A DNA stretch of 64,000 nucleotides. Origin: DATCMU01 sp036563245. GTDB taxonomy: Bacteria > Pseudomonadota > Alphaproteobacteria > Rhizobiales > Devosiaceae. Positions 42,079 to 50,990 of this stretch are shown here, in pieces. The notes below the pieces were generated by a model that was not told where the DNA came from, did no database searches, and was given only the letters and a program-made list of their open reading frames with translations. The translations under genes and the position numbers were made by a program. The first letter of the stretch is position 1; each line of letters opens with the position of its first letter. The stretch spans positions 1 through 64,000 of the forward strand of contig DATCMU010000047.1 of NCBI GenBank assembly GCA_036563245.1, given 5' to 3'.

Positions 42079-44238
42079 ATGGACACTACCGATACCGATA
42101 TCGACCTTCGCGCGATCCTGGGCCTGCTGCGGCGGCGCATGCGGCTCATCCTGACGACCTTGCTGCTGGTGATCGGGGTGACCGGCATCGCGGTCCTGTC
42201 GCTGACGCCGATCTATTCCGCGTCGACCCTTGTCCTGGTCGATCCGAGCCACAAGGACCTGCTCGATCCGCAGGCCAACATGATGGGCCAGAGCGCCGAC
42301 AATGCGCGGGTCGACAGCGAGGTGGAAATCGTCAAGTCCGACTCGGTGCTCATGGATGTGGTCAAGAACCTCAAGCTGGTCGACGATGATGAGTTCGGCC
42401 CGAAGATCGGCCTGCGTGACCAGATCCTTGCACGCATGCACATCAAGACGGCCGCCGCGCCAGACGCCGACGCGGCCCTGAGACAGGTGCTCGACGGACT
42501 GGGCCGGGCCACCAGCGTGCGCCGCATCGGACTGACCTATCTCATATCCATAGAGGCCCGGTCGCGCAGCCCGCAGAAAGCCGCCAGGATCGCCAACGCC
42601 ATTGCGACCGCCTATATCGCGAACCAGCTCGATTCCAAGATCGACAGCGCCCTCGCCTCCCGTGACGTGCTGCAGAAGCGGATCGCCCAGGCGAGCGCGG
42701 CCATCGTGAACTCGGAAAAGGCATTCGACGCCTACCTGGCGGACAATATCGACAAGATCACGCAAGAGACCGGTCGCACCGACATTGCGGACATGCGCGA
42801 CCAGCTCGAACAGGCCAACGCCACTCTTGCGAACGCCCAGCAGGTGGCTTCCTCGCTCGATGCCGACCTGAAGCGCAAGGACTGGGGAGCCGTGGCGACC
42901 CAACTCAAGTCCGATGTGGCGGCCAAGCTCGAGGCCCAGCGCGAAAGTCTCGTCGACGGCATGCGCAAGGCAGTCGCAGGAAGCGCCGAATCGCAGAGCC
43001 TTCACGCGCAACTGGCGCGGATCGAGCAGCAGCTTTCCACCCAGGCGAGCACCGAACTGAAGACACTGCAGCAATCGGTGACCGATTCCGACGGTCGCGC
43101 CACCGACCTGCGCCAGAAGATCCGGACCACGGTGATGAACTCGAACCTGCCGCCCGAGGTTCTCAGCCATATCTACGAATTGCAGCAGGGATCGGAAGTG
43201 GCCCGCAGCCAGTACCAGACGCTTCTGACGCGCCTCAAGGACGTGGAGGCCCAGGCCGATCTTCAGGTCGCGGACAGCCGCGTGGTCTCGCCGGCCCTGC
43301 CTCCCAATGTCGCCGCCTTCCCCAATACGCGCCTCATTCTGGTGATGTCCGCGCTGACCGCCCTCGGTTTGGGGGTGGGCCTTGCCTTTCTTTACGAACA
43401 CTATATCGGCGGCTTCACCAGCGAGGGACAGGTGGAGGCGGTGCTGCATACCCGCGTCGTTTCAGCCATCCCGCGCCTCAGGAGCGCGCCAAGGGATGCC
43501 GACGGCGAGGCGCTGGTGTCGGTCGCTGACCTTATGACCACCCAGCCGCTCTCGGTATTCTCCGAAGCAATCCGCAGGGTTCGCGCCGCCATCGACCAGA
43601 TTGTCCGGCACCGGCCCGGGATTACCCCCGACAAGCGCCAGGGACTGGTAATCATGGTGTCGTCCGCGGCGCCGGGAGACGGGAAAACCACGCTGGCGCT
43701 GGCCATGGCGCGTGCCTATGCCCTTTCCGGCCGCCGCACGCTGCTGATCGACGGGGATCTGCGCAAGCCCACGATCCATCACCAGATCGGCACGCAATCG
43801 TCCAGCGGCCTCATCGACTATCTGACGAAAGCCCCGGATTCCGAATATCTTGCGAACATTCTTTCGCGGGACGAATCAACAGGCGTCAGCGTGATCCTGG
43901 GAGCACGTCGCAGCGACATGCCAACCGACCAGCTCGTCAGCGGCAGCGCCTTTGCGCGGCTACTTCAGCAGGCCCGCGAGCATTTCGACTACATCGTCAT
44001 CGACACCCCGCCAGTCGGGCCGGTCGTCGACGCCCTCTACATGGCGCAATACGCCGATGTCGTGGCGTTCATCGTGCGCTGGGCGAGCACGGCACAGGCC
44101 GAGGCGCGCAATGCACTCTCTTCCCTGCAGGCGGCCATGCGGCCGGACGCGCAATGCGTCGCGGTGCTCAACCAGCAGGAACGCCAGTCGGTCGGCTACA
44201 AGGATCGCTATGCCAGCTATTACGCCTACGCATCCTAG
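42079..44238 (+). CDS. Wzc-like polysaccharide co-polymerase / tyrosine autokinase
   Basis: This is a 719-residue chain-length regulator of exopolysaccharide export. An N-terminal Wzz domain has helix LILTTLLLVIGVTGIAVLSL, a long periplasmic coiled-coil spans roughly residues 170-400, and a second membrane helix lies near 418-438. The cytosolic BY-kinase domain has Walker A at about 531-538 (APGDGKTT), the Walker A' IDGDLRKP, and VIDTPPVGPV. The last 13 residues hold five Tyr (YKDRYASYYAYAS), the usual autophosphorylation cluster. A GAGGG site precedes the ATG. No wza-type exporter gene is in the window. Confidence 0.93.
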   Translation: MDTTDTDIDLRAILGLLRRRMRLILTTLLLVIGVTGIAVLSLTPIYSASTLVLVDPSHKDLLDPQANMMGQSADNARVDSEVEIVKSDSVLMDVVKNLKLVDDDEFGPKIGLRDQILARMHIKTAAAPDADAALRQVLDGLGRATSVRRIGLTYLISIEARSRSPQKAARIANAIATAYIANQLDSKIDSALASRDVLQKRIAQASAAIVNSEKAFDAYLADNIDKITQETGRTDIADMRDQLEQANATLANAQQVASSLDADLKRKDWGAVATQLKSDVAAKLEAQRESLVDGMRKAVAGSAESQSLHAQLARIEQQLSTQASTELKTLQQSVTDSDGRATDLRQKIRTTVMNSNLPPEVLSHIYELQQGSEVARSQYQTLLTRLKDVEAQADLQVADSRVVSPALPPNVAAFPNTRLILVMSALTALGLGVGLAFLYEHYIGGFTSEGQVEAVLHTRVVSAIPRLRSAPRDADGEALVSVADLMTTQPLSVFSEAIRRVRAAIDQIVRHRPGITPDKRQGLVIMVSSAAPGDGKTTLALAMARAYALSGRRTLLIDGDLRKPTIHHQIGTQSSSGLIDYLTKAPDSEYLANILSRDESTGVSVILGARRSDMPTDQLVSGSAFARLLQQAREHFDYIVIDTPPVGPVVDALYMAQYADVVAFIVRWASTAQAEARNALSSLQAAMRPDAQCVAVLNQQERQSVGYKDRYASYYAYAS

Positions 44239-44321
44239 ACGGGCCGAGCCTGCGCATCGGCCGCGAGGCGCCTGGAGGGAAAGCCGCGCCTGCCCCGGAG
44301 GCGGCGCACAGCGTTGTCGCG

Positions 44322-45113
44322 TCAGAAACCGGAGCCGGTGAAGAATTCGCGCCACACGGTGAGGAACATGATCCAGAAATCGAGCGACACGCTCATGTTC
44401 TGGATGTAGGCCAGATCGTGGTCGACCCTGGCGATTGCCCGGTCGGCATCGTCGGTGGGGCCGCGCAGACCGTTTGCCTGCGCCCAACCCGTTATGCCCG
44501 GCCGCACGCTGTGGCGGTGTTCGTAATAGGGCACCAGTTCCTCGTATCGCACCCCGCCGGCCAGCATTCCGGGAACGTGGGGACGCGGGCCGACCAGCGA
44601 CATCTCGCCCCTCAACACGTTGATGAGCTGGGGCAACTCGTCGATGCTGGTCTTGCGCAGGAGCCTGCCGATTGGCGTGATGCGCGGATCTCCGGCGCGC
44701 GTCTGGGCTACGCCGGTAGGGTCGGCGCAATCCGTGCGCATCGTGCGGAACTTGAGCACCTCGAACGGCCTGTTGCCAAGGCCTATACGCTGCTGCCGGA
44801 ACAGGCTGGGCCCGGGGCTGGTCAGCCGAACGGCAGCCGCTACCCCAAGAAGGACGGGTGAGAGCACGAGAAGGGCCGCTGCGGACAAGCCGATATCGAC
44901 GGCACGTTTGCCCCACATGTTTGCCCGCCGTCCCCGCCTGATCGGCGGCATCCAGGGGCGACCCTGATGCCAGTGGACCGCGAGGCCACTCTGTGCGGTA
45001 CCGAAATAGCGCCGGTGTGGCGCAGGGGTGACATCATGCTGGTTCGCCGGGGCCGTTGTTCCGAGATATTCCGAAGTCTGAAATCCGGATTCCGTGGTTG
45101 AATCACTCATCAT
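44322..45113 (-). CDS. Undecaprenyl-phosphate sugar phosphotransferase (short, PglC-like type)
   Basis: This is a bacterial sugar transferase that loads the first sugar phosphate onto undecaprenyl phosphate. The core begins KRAVDIGLSAAALLVLSP, a re-entrant membrane helix, then SPGPSLFRQQRIG, FEVLKFRTMRTD, and DELPQLINVLRGEMSLVGPRP with the catalytic Asp-Glu pair region. It lacks the four-helix WcaJ-type N-terminus, having instead a polar 60-residue leader. The start is uncertain: 45113, 45110 or the ATG at 45215 are possible; I prefer 45113 because the extra residues are Arg-rich and atypical. It is convergent with the Wzc-like gene. Confidence 0.88.
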   Translation of the reverse strand: MMSDSTTESGFQTSEYLGTTAPANQHDVTPAPHRRYFGTAQSGLAVHWHQGRPWMPPIRRGRRANMWGKRAVDIGLSAAALLVLSPVLLGVAAAVRLTSPGPSLFRQQRIGLGNRPFEVLKFRTMRTDCADPTGVAQTRAGDPRITPIGRLLRKTSIDELPQLINVLRGEMSLVGPRPHVPGMLAGGVRYEELVPYYEHRHSVRPGITGWAQANGLRGPTDDADRAIARVDHDLAYIQNMSVSLDFWIMFLTVWREFFTGSGF

Positions 45114-45497
45114 GCGCCTGACGCTGCGATCCCGAGCGGGATCCAATGACCTCGAGGCACAGCGCGACCATCGCCCTGCACGTCCTGTGAGGGCGAGTTT
45201 CCGCACGAGGCGCATCCTGTAAATCTAGGAGAACACGGGTGGGATAGTCTTATAGATGGAATTACGTATTGAGATTTAGTTGATAAATTCAGTCGTGAAA
45301 TTCTGTTTATTCAATATTTATATTTTTCCATATTCAATTTCATCTGCGTGATGGACTGAGTGCTGCAATATTACTCCGAGATAGCAATATTCGCATTCAT
45401 CCGTAATCGTCGCGGCCGGCTAACAAAGCTATGATCGGTTTAATCGCGGCGTTCGACGAGCGGCGCTCCAAGACCAGTTGCGTGCCGGAGATCCTTC
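45114..45497. other. 384-base intergenic region with AT-rich island
   Basis: The part 45232-45400 is strikingly AT-rich against the GC-rich background and includes ATTCAAT twice (about 45313 and 45335). It also has a direct repeat GCAATATT at 45365-45372 and 45384-45391. It probably carries the sugar transferase promoter and that of the secreted protein, and may bind a silencer or regulator. No gene is supported. Confidence 0.5.
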
Positions 45498-45941
45498 ATG
45501 ACCACTGCCAAGGCACTTCTTCGCGGAATCGCCGTTTGTTGCTTCGCCTTGCTGCCATCCCTCGCCCTCTCGCAGCAGGGCGCAATCGACAACGGAATTC
45601 AGCGTGTGGTCTCGAACTGCATGACCGCCGCCCACAACGGCGACAGCGCGGCGTGCGTCGCGCTTGTGGACGCGCTCATTGCCGAATGGACGGCGGCGGG
45701 CGAGGATGCATCGGCGCTCGCGCGGGATATTGCCGCTCTCGACATCGCCCTGGTCGACGCAGCAAGAGCGGCCCGACTGGAGCCTGCGCAGCTTTCGGTG
45801 ATTGCCGACGCGATTGACGAAAGCGCACGACTGGATCCGGATCCGGGGCAAGCCAGCAACCTCCTGGCGGTCGCGGCGGACGTTCGCTCCGGGGTACTGG
45901 ACTTCCCTGTCCCCGAGCGAATTCAGGCCAGCGCGAACTAG
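45498..45941 (+). CDS. Secreted hypothetical protein (147 aa)
   Basis: This is a small exported protein with a clear signal peptide (MTTAKALLRGIAVCCFALLPSLALS, cleavage near residue 25). The mature part is Ala-rich and helical, with two Cys (SNCMTAAHNGDSAACVALV) that could form a disulfide. No domain is recognised. A GGAG site precedes the ATG. It is followed 124 bases later by the ClC gene, and its upstream sequence is AT-rich. The function is unknown; the composition suggests a periplasmic helical bundle. Confidence 0.72.
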   Translation: MTTAKALLRGIAVCCFALLPSLALSQQGAIDNGIQRVVSNCMTAAHNGDSAACVALVDALIAEWTAAGEDASALARDIAALDIALVDAARAARLEPAQLSVIADAIDESARLDPDPGQASNLLAVAADVRSGVLDFPVPERIQASAN

Positions 45942-46065
45942 ATCCCGGCCAAATCTGCACTTTGTTTGACTTTTTTTCGATTGGCCGTAGCACTCGCGTC
46001 CTTTCGGGGTTATTGGGAAACAGCTTCCCTGACTTCCCGAACCGGCAGCGCCGAAGACGGCCCGA

Positions 46066-47898
46066 ATGAGCGCACGCAGCGATTCCATATCGTCGAACAA
46101 CCCATTGCATCGTCTTGGTAAACTCGCTGCCACGCTTTCGCAGCGAGGCCTGAGGTCAAGCGAAACCGCGCAGATCGTCGCGAGCGCTATTCTCGGCATC
46201 GGCGTCGGCGTTGTCGTCAACATCCTGCGCAGACTCGTGGAGTGGCTTCATCGCGTCGATTTCGGCCTTGCGCCGGGCGGGATGCTCAGCCGCGGCGAAG
46301 GCATCGACCCGTTGCGGCTGTTGGTCGTGCCAGCGCTTGGTGGGCTCTTGCTCGGCGCCTTGACACTGCTGATCAAGCGCTACCGGTCTGGCGACATCGT
46401 CGACCCCGTGGAGGCCAATGCGTTGTATGGCGGCCGCATGTCGCTGATCGACAGCATCCGGCTGACCTTCGACACCCTGATTTCCAACGCGTCCGGGGCA
46501 TCGCTGGGCATGGAGGCCGGCTACAGTCAGTTGGGCGCAGGCATCTATTCCTCGGTCGCGCAATATTTCCGGCTGCGCCGGGCGGACCACAGGGTCTTCG
46601 TGACCGCTGGAGCGGCAGCGGCCATCGCGGCGGCGTTCAACGCGCCGCTTGCGGGCATATTCTACGGGTTCGAACTGGTTCTTGGCAGCTATGTGCCACA
46701 CGCCATCGCATCGGTCGCGGTCGCCGCCGTCACCGCGACCCTTGTGGAACAGGCGTTGGGCAATACGCACCCGCTGTTCGAGGCAAGCACGTCCGTCCAG
46801 GTCGAATCATTCAGTTACGCCCTGTTCGCCTGGATCGGCGTGTTTTCCGCCGGCATTGCAATTCTTGCGATGACCGCCGTTACATGGACCGAGAAGACCT
46901 TGCGTCGAATCAAGGTGCCGGGTTGGCTGCGGCCGTTCGTCGGCGGATTGTGCGTGTCGGCCCTGGCCCTGTTCTTCCCGCAGGTCCTCGGCAGCGGTCA
47001 CGGCGCCATACAGCTCACCTTCGACAAGGGCCTGGCGTTCCTGCCCCTGCTCGCCCTGCTCGCGGCCAAGATTGCCGCCTCCGCGGCATCCGTCGGTTCG
47101 GGGTTTCGCGGCGGCCTGTTCAGTTCCTCGCTTTACCTTGGTTGCCTGTTCGGCGCCCTGTTCGCGCAGGCTGCCGTCGCCGTGGCGCCCGGCTTGGTGG
47201 ATCAGCACGATGCATTCCTGATGGTGGGCATGGGATCGGTTGCCGCCGCGATTGTCGGCGCGCCGTTCACCATGGTGTTCCTGGTACTGGAGGCCACCGG
47301 CAATTTTCCGGTGACATCGGGTGTGTTGCTGGGCGTGATCATCGCCGTGACCATTACGCGCCTGACTTTCGGCTTCTCCTTCTCCACCTGGCGCTTTCAC
47401 CAGCGCGGCATCGGCATCAAGAGCGCGCACGACGTGGGCTGGATAGGCGATCTGACCGTCGCCCGCCTCATGCGCAACGATCCCAAGCTGGTTTCGACCC
47501 GGCTCAGCCTCAAGGAACTGCGCGAAAAGTATCCACCGGGCAGCGCCAAGCGCGTCTTCGCGCTAGACCCGAACGGCTATTACGCTGGGTCGGTCGATAT
47601 CGCGCGCATCTACGATCCGGAACTGGACGAGACGCTGGACATCGCCATGGTCGCTGATGTGGTCGAACGCGCCAACGACTACCTCCTGCCGCGCGAAAAC
47701 GTGAAAACCGCCCTGTTGCGTTTCGATGAGACCGAGACCGAGGCACTGCCGGTGCTTGCCGCCGGCGCGGACGCACGGGTCATCGGCTACCTCACCGAAG
47801 CCTATGCGCTTCGGCGGTACACCCAGGAAATGGAACGCCGGCGAAGCGCGGAACTCGGGCAACAGGATCTGTTCTCGCTCAAGCAGGGCCCGCGCTGA
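46066..47898 (+). CDS. ClC-family chloride channel/transporter with C-terminal CBS domains
   Basis: This is a 610-residue membrane protein of the ClC family. The gating-glutamate motif appears as SNASGASLGMEAGYSQLGAG, keeping Glu in the GxExP-like position. The second chloride loop is GSGFRGGLFSSSLYLG. An acidic residue is also present where E. coli ClC-ec1 has its proton glutamate (AGIFYGFELVL), so an H+/Cl- antiporter is plausible. After about residue 450 come two CBS-like segments (LTVARLMRNDPKLVS and MVADVVERANDYLLP), usually nucleotide-sensing. The start codon has only a weak ribosome binding site. Confidence 0.92.
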   Translation: MSARSDSISSNNPLHRLGKLAATLSQRGLRSSETAQIVASAILGIGVGVVVNILRRLVEWLHRVDFGLAPGGMLSRGEGIDPLRLLVVPALGGLLLGALTLLIKRYRSGDIVDPVEANALYGGRMSLIDSIRLTFDTLISNASGASLGMEAGYSQLGAGIYSSVAQYFRLRRADHRVFVTAGAAAAIAAAFNAPLAGIFYGFELVLGSYVPHAIASVAVAAVTATLVEQALGNTHPLFEASTSVQVESFSYALFAWIGVFSAGIAILAMTAVTWTEKTLRRIKVPGWLRPFVGGLCVSALALFFPQVLGSGHGAIQLTFDKGLAFLPLLALLAAKIAASAASVGSGFRGGLFSSSLYLGCLFGALFAQAAVAVAPGLVDQHDAFLMVGMGSVAAAIVGAPFTMVFLVLEATGNFPVTSGVLLGVIIAVTITRLTFGFSFSTWRFHQRGIGIKSAHDVGWIGDLTVARLMRNDPKLVSTRLSLKELREKYPPGSAKRVFALDPNGYYAGSVDIARIYDPELDETLDIAMVADVVERANDYLLPRENVKTALLRFDETETEALPVLAAGADARVIGYLTEAYALRRYTQEMERRRSAELGQQDLFSLKQGPR

Positions 47899-47913
47899 TC
47901 ATCCGCGCATGCG

Positions 47914-49551
47914 TCAGGGCGTCTGGAGTTCACGCCTTGCGCGCTCGCGCAGTTCGCGGCGAATGATCTTGCCTGTTGTGGTCAACGGCAATTCGTCGAC
48001 GAATGCGACTTCGCGCGGATATTCATGCGCGGCCAGGCGCGTGCGCACCCAATCCTTGATTTCCTCGGCCAGTTCTGGCGTCGGCCCGGCACCCTGTTCG
48101 AGCACGACATAGGCCTTGACGATCTCGGTGCGGACGGGGTCGGGCTTGCCGACAACGCCGGCCATGCGCACGGCCGGATGCCCGAGCAGGCAGTCTTCTA
48201 TTTCACCTGGCCCGATCCGGTATCCGGAAGATGTGATGACATCGTCATCGCGACCCACGAACCGAATCCAGCCATCGGCGTCCATTTCGCCGGTGTCGCC
48301 GGTCAGAAGCCACTCACCGGCGAACTTGGCGCGCGTCTTTTCCTCATCGCGCCAATAGCCCAGGAACATTACGGGATCGGGCGCCTTCACGGCGATGTTT
48401 GCCTGTTCCCCCACTGGAAGCGGTTGGCCCTTGTCGTCGACTATGGCCAGCGTATGCCCGGGTACCGGTCGCCCCATGATGCCCGGGCGCGCCGGCATTA
48501 GCGCCGCGCAGGACGAGACGATCATGTTGCACTCGGTCTGCCCGTAGAACTCGTTGATCGTCACGCCGAACACGCGCCGGCCCCAGTCGAGCAGTTCTGC
48601 GCCAAGGGTTTCGCCACCGCTTGCCACCGTTCGCATGTTGAGCGCCCAGCGTTTTTCGGGTTCGGGCACCCCGCGCATCATCTTGAGCGCCGTCGGCGGC
48701 AGGAACGCATTGCGCACGCCGTTTTCGGCGATGAAGGCGAAAGCCGCCTCGCCGGTGAACTTGCGGAATCGGCAGGCCATGACCGGTACGCCGTGATGGA
48801 GTGCCGGCAGCAGGACGTCGAACAGCCCACCGATCCACGCCCAGTCGGCCGGCGTCCAGATGCAGTCGCCGGCTTGCGGGAAGAGATCGTGGCTGATCTC
48901 GACGCCCGGCAGATGACCGAGCAGGACGCGGTGCGCATGCAAGGCCCCCTTGGGATTGCCCGTGGTGCCGGAGGTATAGATGATGACCGCCGGATCATCG
49001 GCCCGCGTCATGACCGGCGCAAAGGTATCTGGCTGACGCGCAAGTTCAGCGTGCAGGTCCAGGCTGTCGCCGCCATCGCCATCTATCCGGATCACGTGCC
49101 TCAGATCGGGAAGGGTCTTGCGAACGCGTGAAAGCTTCTCTTCACCGGCGCTGTCGGTGATCACGACGCTGGCGCCGGAATTGCCCAGGCGGAATTGCAG
49201 GGCCTCATCCCCGAACAGGGTGAAAAGCGGGATCGAGATCGCGCCGATCTTGAAGACGGCAATGTGCGAGAAGGCTGTCTCCGGCGCCTGCGGCAGCAGG
49301 ATTCCGACGCGATCGCCCTGCCCCACGCCCAAAGCCACGAGCAGATTGGCCAGGCGGTTCGACGATGCCCGCAACTGGCCGAATGTATAGTCGGTTCGCA
49401 CGCCATGGGCATCGACATAACCCAGTGCCAGCCGCTCCGGTTCGCGCCCGGCCCAGCGATCGCACACGTCGACGCCGATATTGTAGAATTCTGGAATGTC
49501 CCAGGCGAATCTGTCTCGCACCTGCTCGTAGGTACTTCCCGGCACCAGCAT
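47914..49551 (-). CDS. Acyl-CoA synthetase (AMP-binding, medium-chain/acetyl-like)
   Basis: This enzyme activates a carboxylic acid to acyl-AMP and then acyl-CoA. The 545-residue protein has the AMP-binding signature YTSGTTGNPKG, the A5-like NEFYGQTECNM, the hinge region FVGRDDDVITSSGYRIGPGEIE, and the C-terminal catalytic Lys in LPLTTTGKIIRRELR. The acid substrate is not certain; similar proteins act on acetate to medium-chain acids. I start at the ATG at 49549-49551, behind a GGGGAGAG site, because the upstream 22 residues of the open frame lack family similarity. It is convergent with the ClC gene. Confidence 0.92.
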   Translation of the reverse strand: MLVPGSTYEQVRDRFAWDIPEFYNIGVDVCDRWAGREPERLALGYVDAHGVRTDYTFGQLRASSNRLANLLVALGVGQGDRVGILLPQAPETAFSHIAVFKIGAISIPLFTLFGDEALQFRLGNSGASVVITDSAGEEKLSRVRKTLPDLRHVIRIDGDGGDSLDLHAELARQPDTFAPVMTRADDPAVIIYTSGTTGNPKGALHAHRVLLGHLPGVEISHDLFPQAGDCIWTPADWAWIGGLFDVLLPALHHGVPVMACRFRKFTGEAAFAFIAENGVRNAFLPPTALKMMRGVPEPEKRWALNMRTVASGGETLGAELLDWGRRVFGVTINEFYGQTECNMIVSSCAALMPARPGIMGRPVPGHTLAIVDDKGQPLPVGEQANIAVKAPDPVMFLGYWRDEEKTRAKFAGEWLLTGDTGEMDADGWIRFVGRDDDVITSSGYRIGPGEIEDCLLGHPAVRMAGVVGKPDPVRTEIVKAYVVLEQGAGPTPELAEEIKDWVRTRLAAHEYPREVAFVDELPLTTTGKIIRRELRERARRELQTP

Positions 49552-49689
49552 GATCTCTCCCCATCCGCACGGCATGACGCCGGGATTGACCCGGTTCATG
49601 CCGTGGTTTTTTGGCAACGATAGGTCGTTGTACCGGACGTTGTGTCAACCCAGACGAAGGAGTGAATGGCGACCGCGCTGGCCGCTCAC

Positions 49690-50967
49690 TTATTGCCGGT
49701 CGAGGAATTCCAGCACGGTGGCCGCGGTCCAGGTGAACGAGCCTCCGCCGCATGGCGTCCCGTCCATGGGGTCGTAGTATTCGGCAAAGCCGCTCCGTTC
49801 GATCAATGACATGCCCGCGTCGATGATACGCTGGGCCGTTGCCTCCTCGCCTGCCCGTCGCAGGCCGTCGGCGATCAGGTAGTTCACGATCAGCCAGACC
49901 GGTCCACGCCAATAGCGGCGGGCGTCGAATTGAGGGGCATCGGGGTCATGGCTGGGCACGACATAGCGCACCTTCTCGGCCAACCCTTCGATCCGGCGCG
50001 CGATCGCCGAGGCGCGACCGGCCGGTATGGCGGCGAAAACAGGCATCAGCCCGCCGATGGAAAGGCTTTCCACCAGTCGTTCCGTAGCCCGGTCGAAACA
50101 CAGATACTGCCCGTGTTCGTCGCTCCACAGTCTTTCGAGGGCCGCCAGTCCCTTTTCCGCCATGGTCCGGTTTTCAGCCGCGAGGTCGTGCGCGCCAAGT
50201 TCGTCCGCGAGGTTCGCAATGTCCGCGCAAGCCCGGATCAGGATCGCGTTGAAGCCGGGATCGACGATGCGGAACGGCGATTCGTCTTGCAGGCGGGTGT
50301 TGTCCCAGCCAAGCGCCCGGAAATGCTGCACCAGCCAGAGATACCGGTCGTATTGCTCCCGTGTCGGCCGGTGTGCGGGGTCGGCGTGCTGGGTGTCGCG
50401 GCGGGTATAGGGTTCGACGCCATCGGTGGGTACGCGCTCTAAAGCCGCGTCCCAGTCGACGGAGTTGTCGCGCCCCGATTCCCAGGGGTGAATGATGGCG
50501 ACCAGGCCCTCGCCCTGCGGATCGCGGGCCGAATAGAACCAGCGGTGCCAGCGCGTGATTTTCTCCACCAGCGCCCTTGCGCGCGGCGCGATGGCCACCT
50601 TGTCATTGGCGCGCTCGAACAGCCGCGCAACGGAATATCCCGCCACCGCCGGCTGGGTGATGCCGGACGTGGGCACCGCCCGTCCCGTCCGCCAGACATC
50701 GGGACCTGGGAAATAGCCATCATCGGCGACGTGGAACACGATATGGGGAACCATCCCGTCGTCCCACTGGTGGGCGAAAAGCGTTTCGATCTCGGTCCAG
50801 GCTCGATCCTGATCGAAATGCGCAAGCCCCAGTGCGGTGAAGCACGAATCCCAGTTCCACTGGAAGGGATAAAGCCCCTTGGTCGGGATCGTGTAGAGAC
50901 CGCGATCGTTCTGGCGAATGACGGCGACCGCCTTGTCGAAAGCGGATTTGTTGGCAAGCGCGCTCAT
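49690..50967 (-). CDS. GH63/MGH1-like glycoside hydrolase (possible glucosylglycerate or mannosylglycerate hydrolase)
   Basis: This is a 425-residue (alpha/alpha)6-barrel glycosidase without a signal peptide, so cytosolic. Conserved pieces include FQWNWDSCFTALGLAHFD, IHPWESGRDNSVDWD (with the likely catalytic Asp), and the late RRYWRGPVWLIVNYL. A final acidic region includes YYDPMDGTPCGGGSFTW. These match the MGH1/GH63 group, which includes hydrolases of glucosylglycerate and mannosylglycerate as well as trehalase-like enzymes; the exact substrate is inference. I chose 50967; an ATG at 50994 would overlap the ATPase stop (ATGA) but adds residues with rare codons. It is the last gene of the ABC operon. 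Confidence 0.85.
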   Translation of the reverse strand: MSALANKSAFDKAVAVIRQNDRGLYTIPTKGLYPFQWNWDSCFTALGLAHFDQDRAWTEIETLFAHQWDDGMVPHIVFHVADDGYFPGPDVWRTGRAVPTSGITQPAVAGYSVARLFERANDKVAIAPRARALVEKITRWHRWFYSARDPQGEGLVAIIHPWESGRDNSVDWDAALERVPTDGVEPYTRRDTQHADPAHRPTREQYDRYLWLVQHFRALGWDNTRLQDESPFRIVDPGFNAILIRACADIANLADELGAHDLAAENRTMAEKGLAALERLWSDEHGQYLCFDRATERLVESLSIGGLMPVFAAIPAGRASAIARRIEGLAEKVRYVVPSHDPDAPQFDARRYWRGPVWLIVNYLIADGLRRAGEEATAQRIIDAGMSLIERSGFAEYYDPMDGTPCGGGSFTWTAATVLEFLDRQ

Positions 50968-50990
50968 GCTCGTGCTCTCTGTTCGTTTCT

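Noticed and set aside
41743..43449. Long open frame antisense to the Wzc-like kinase
   Set aside because: Same explanation; it also runs across the intergenic gap and the polymerase gene.
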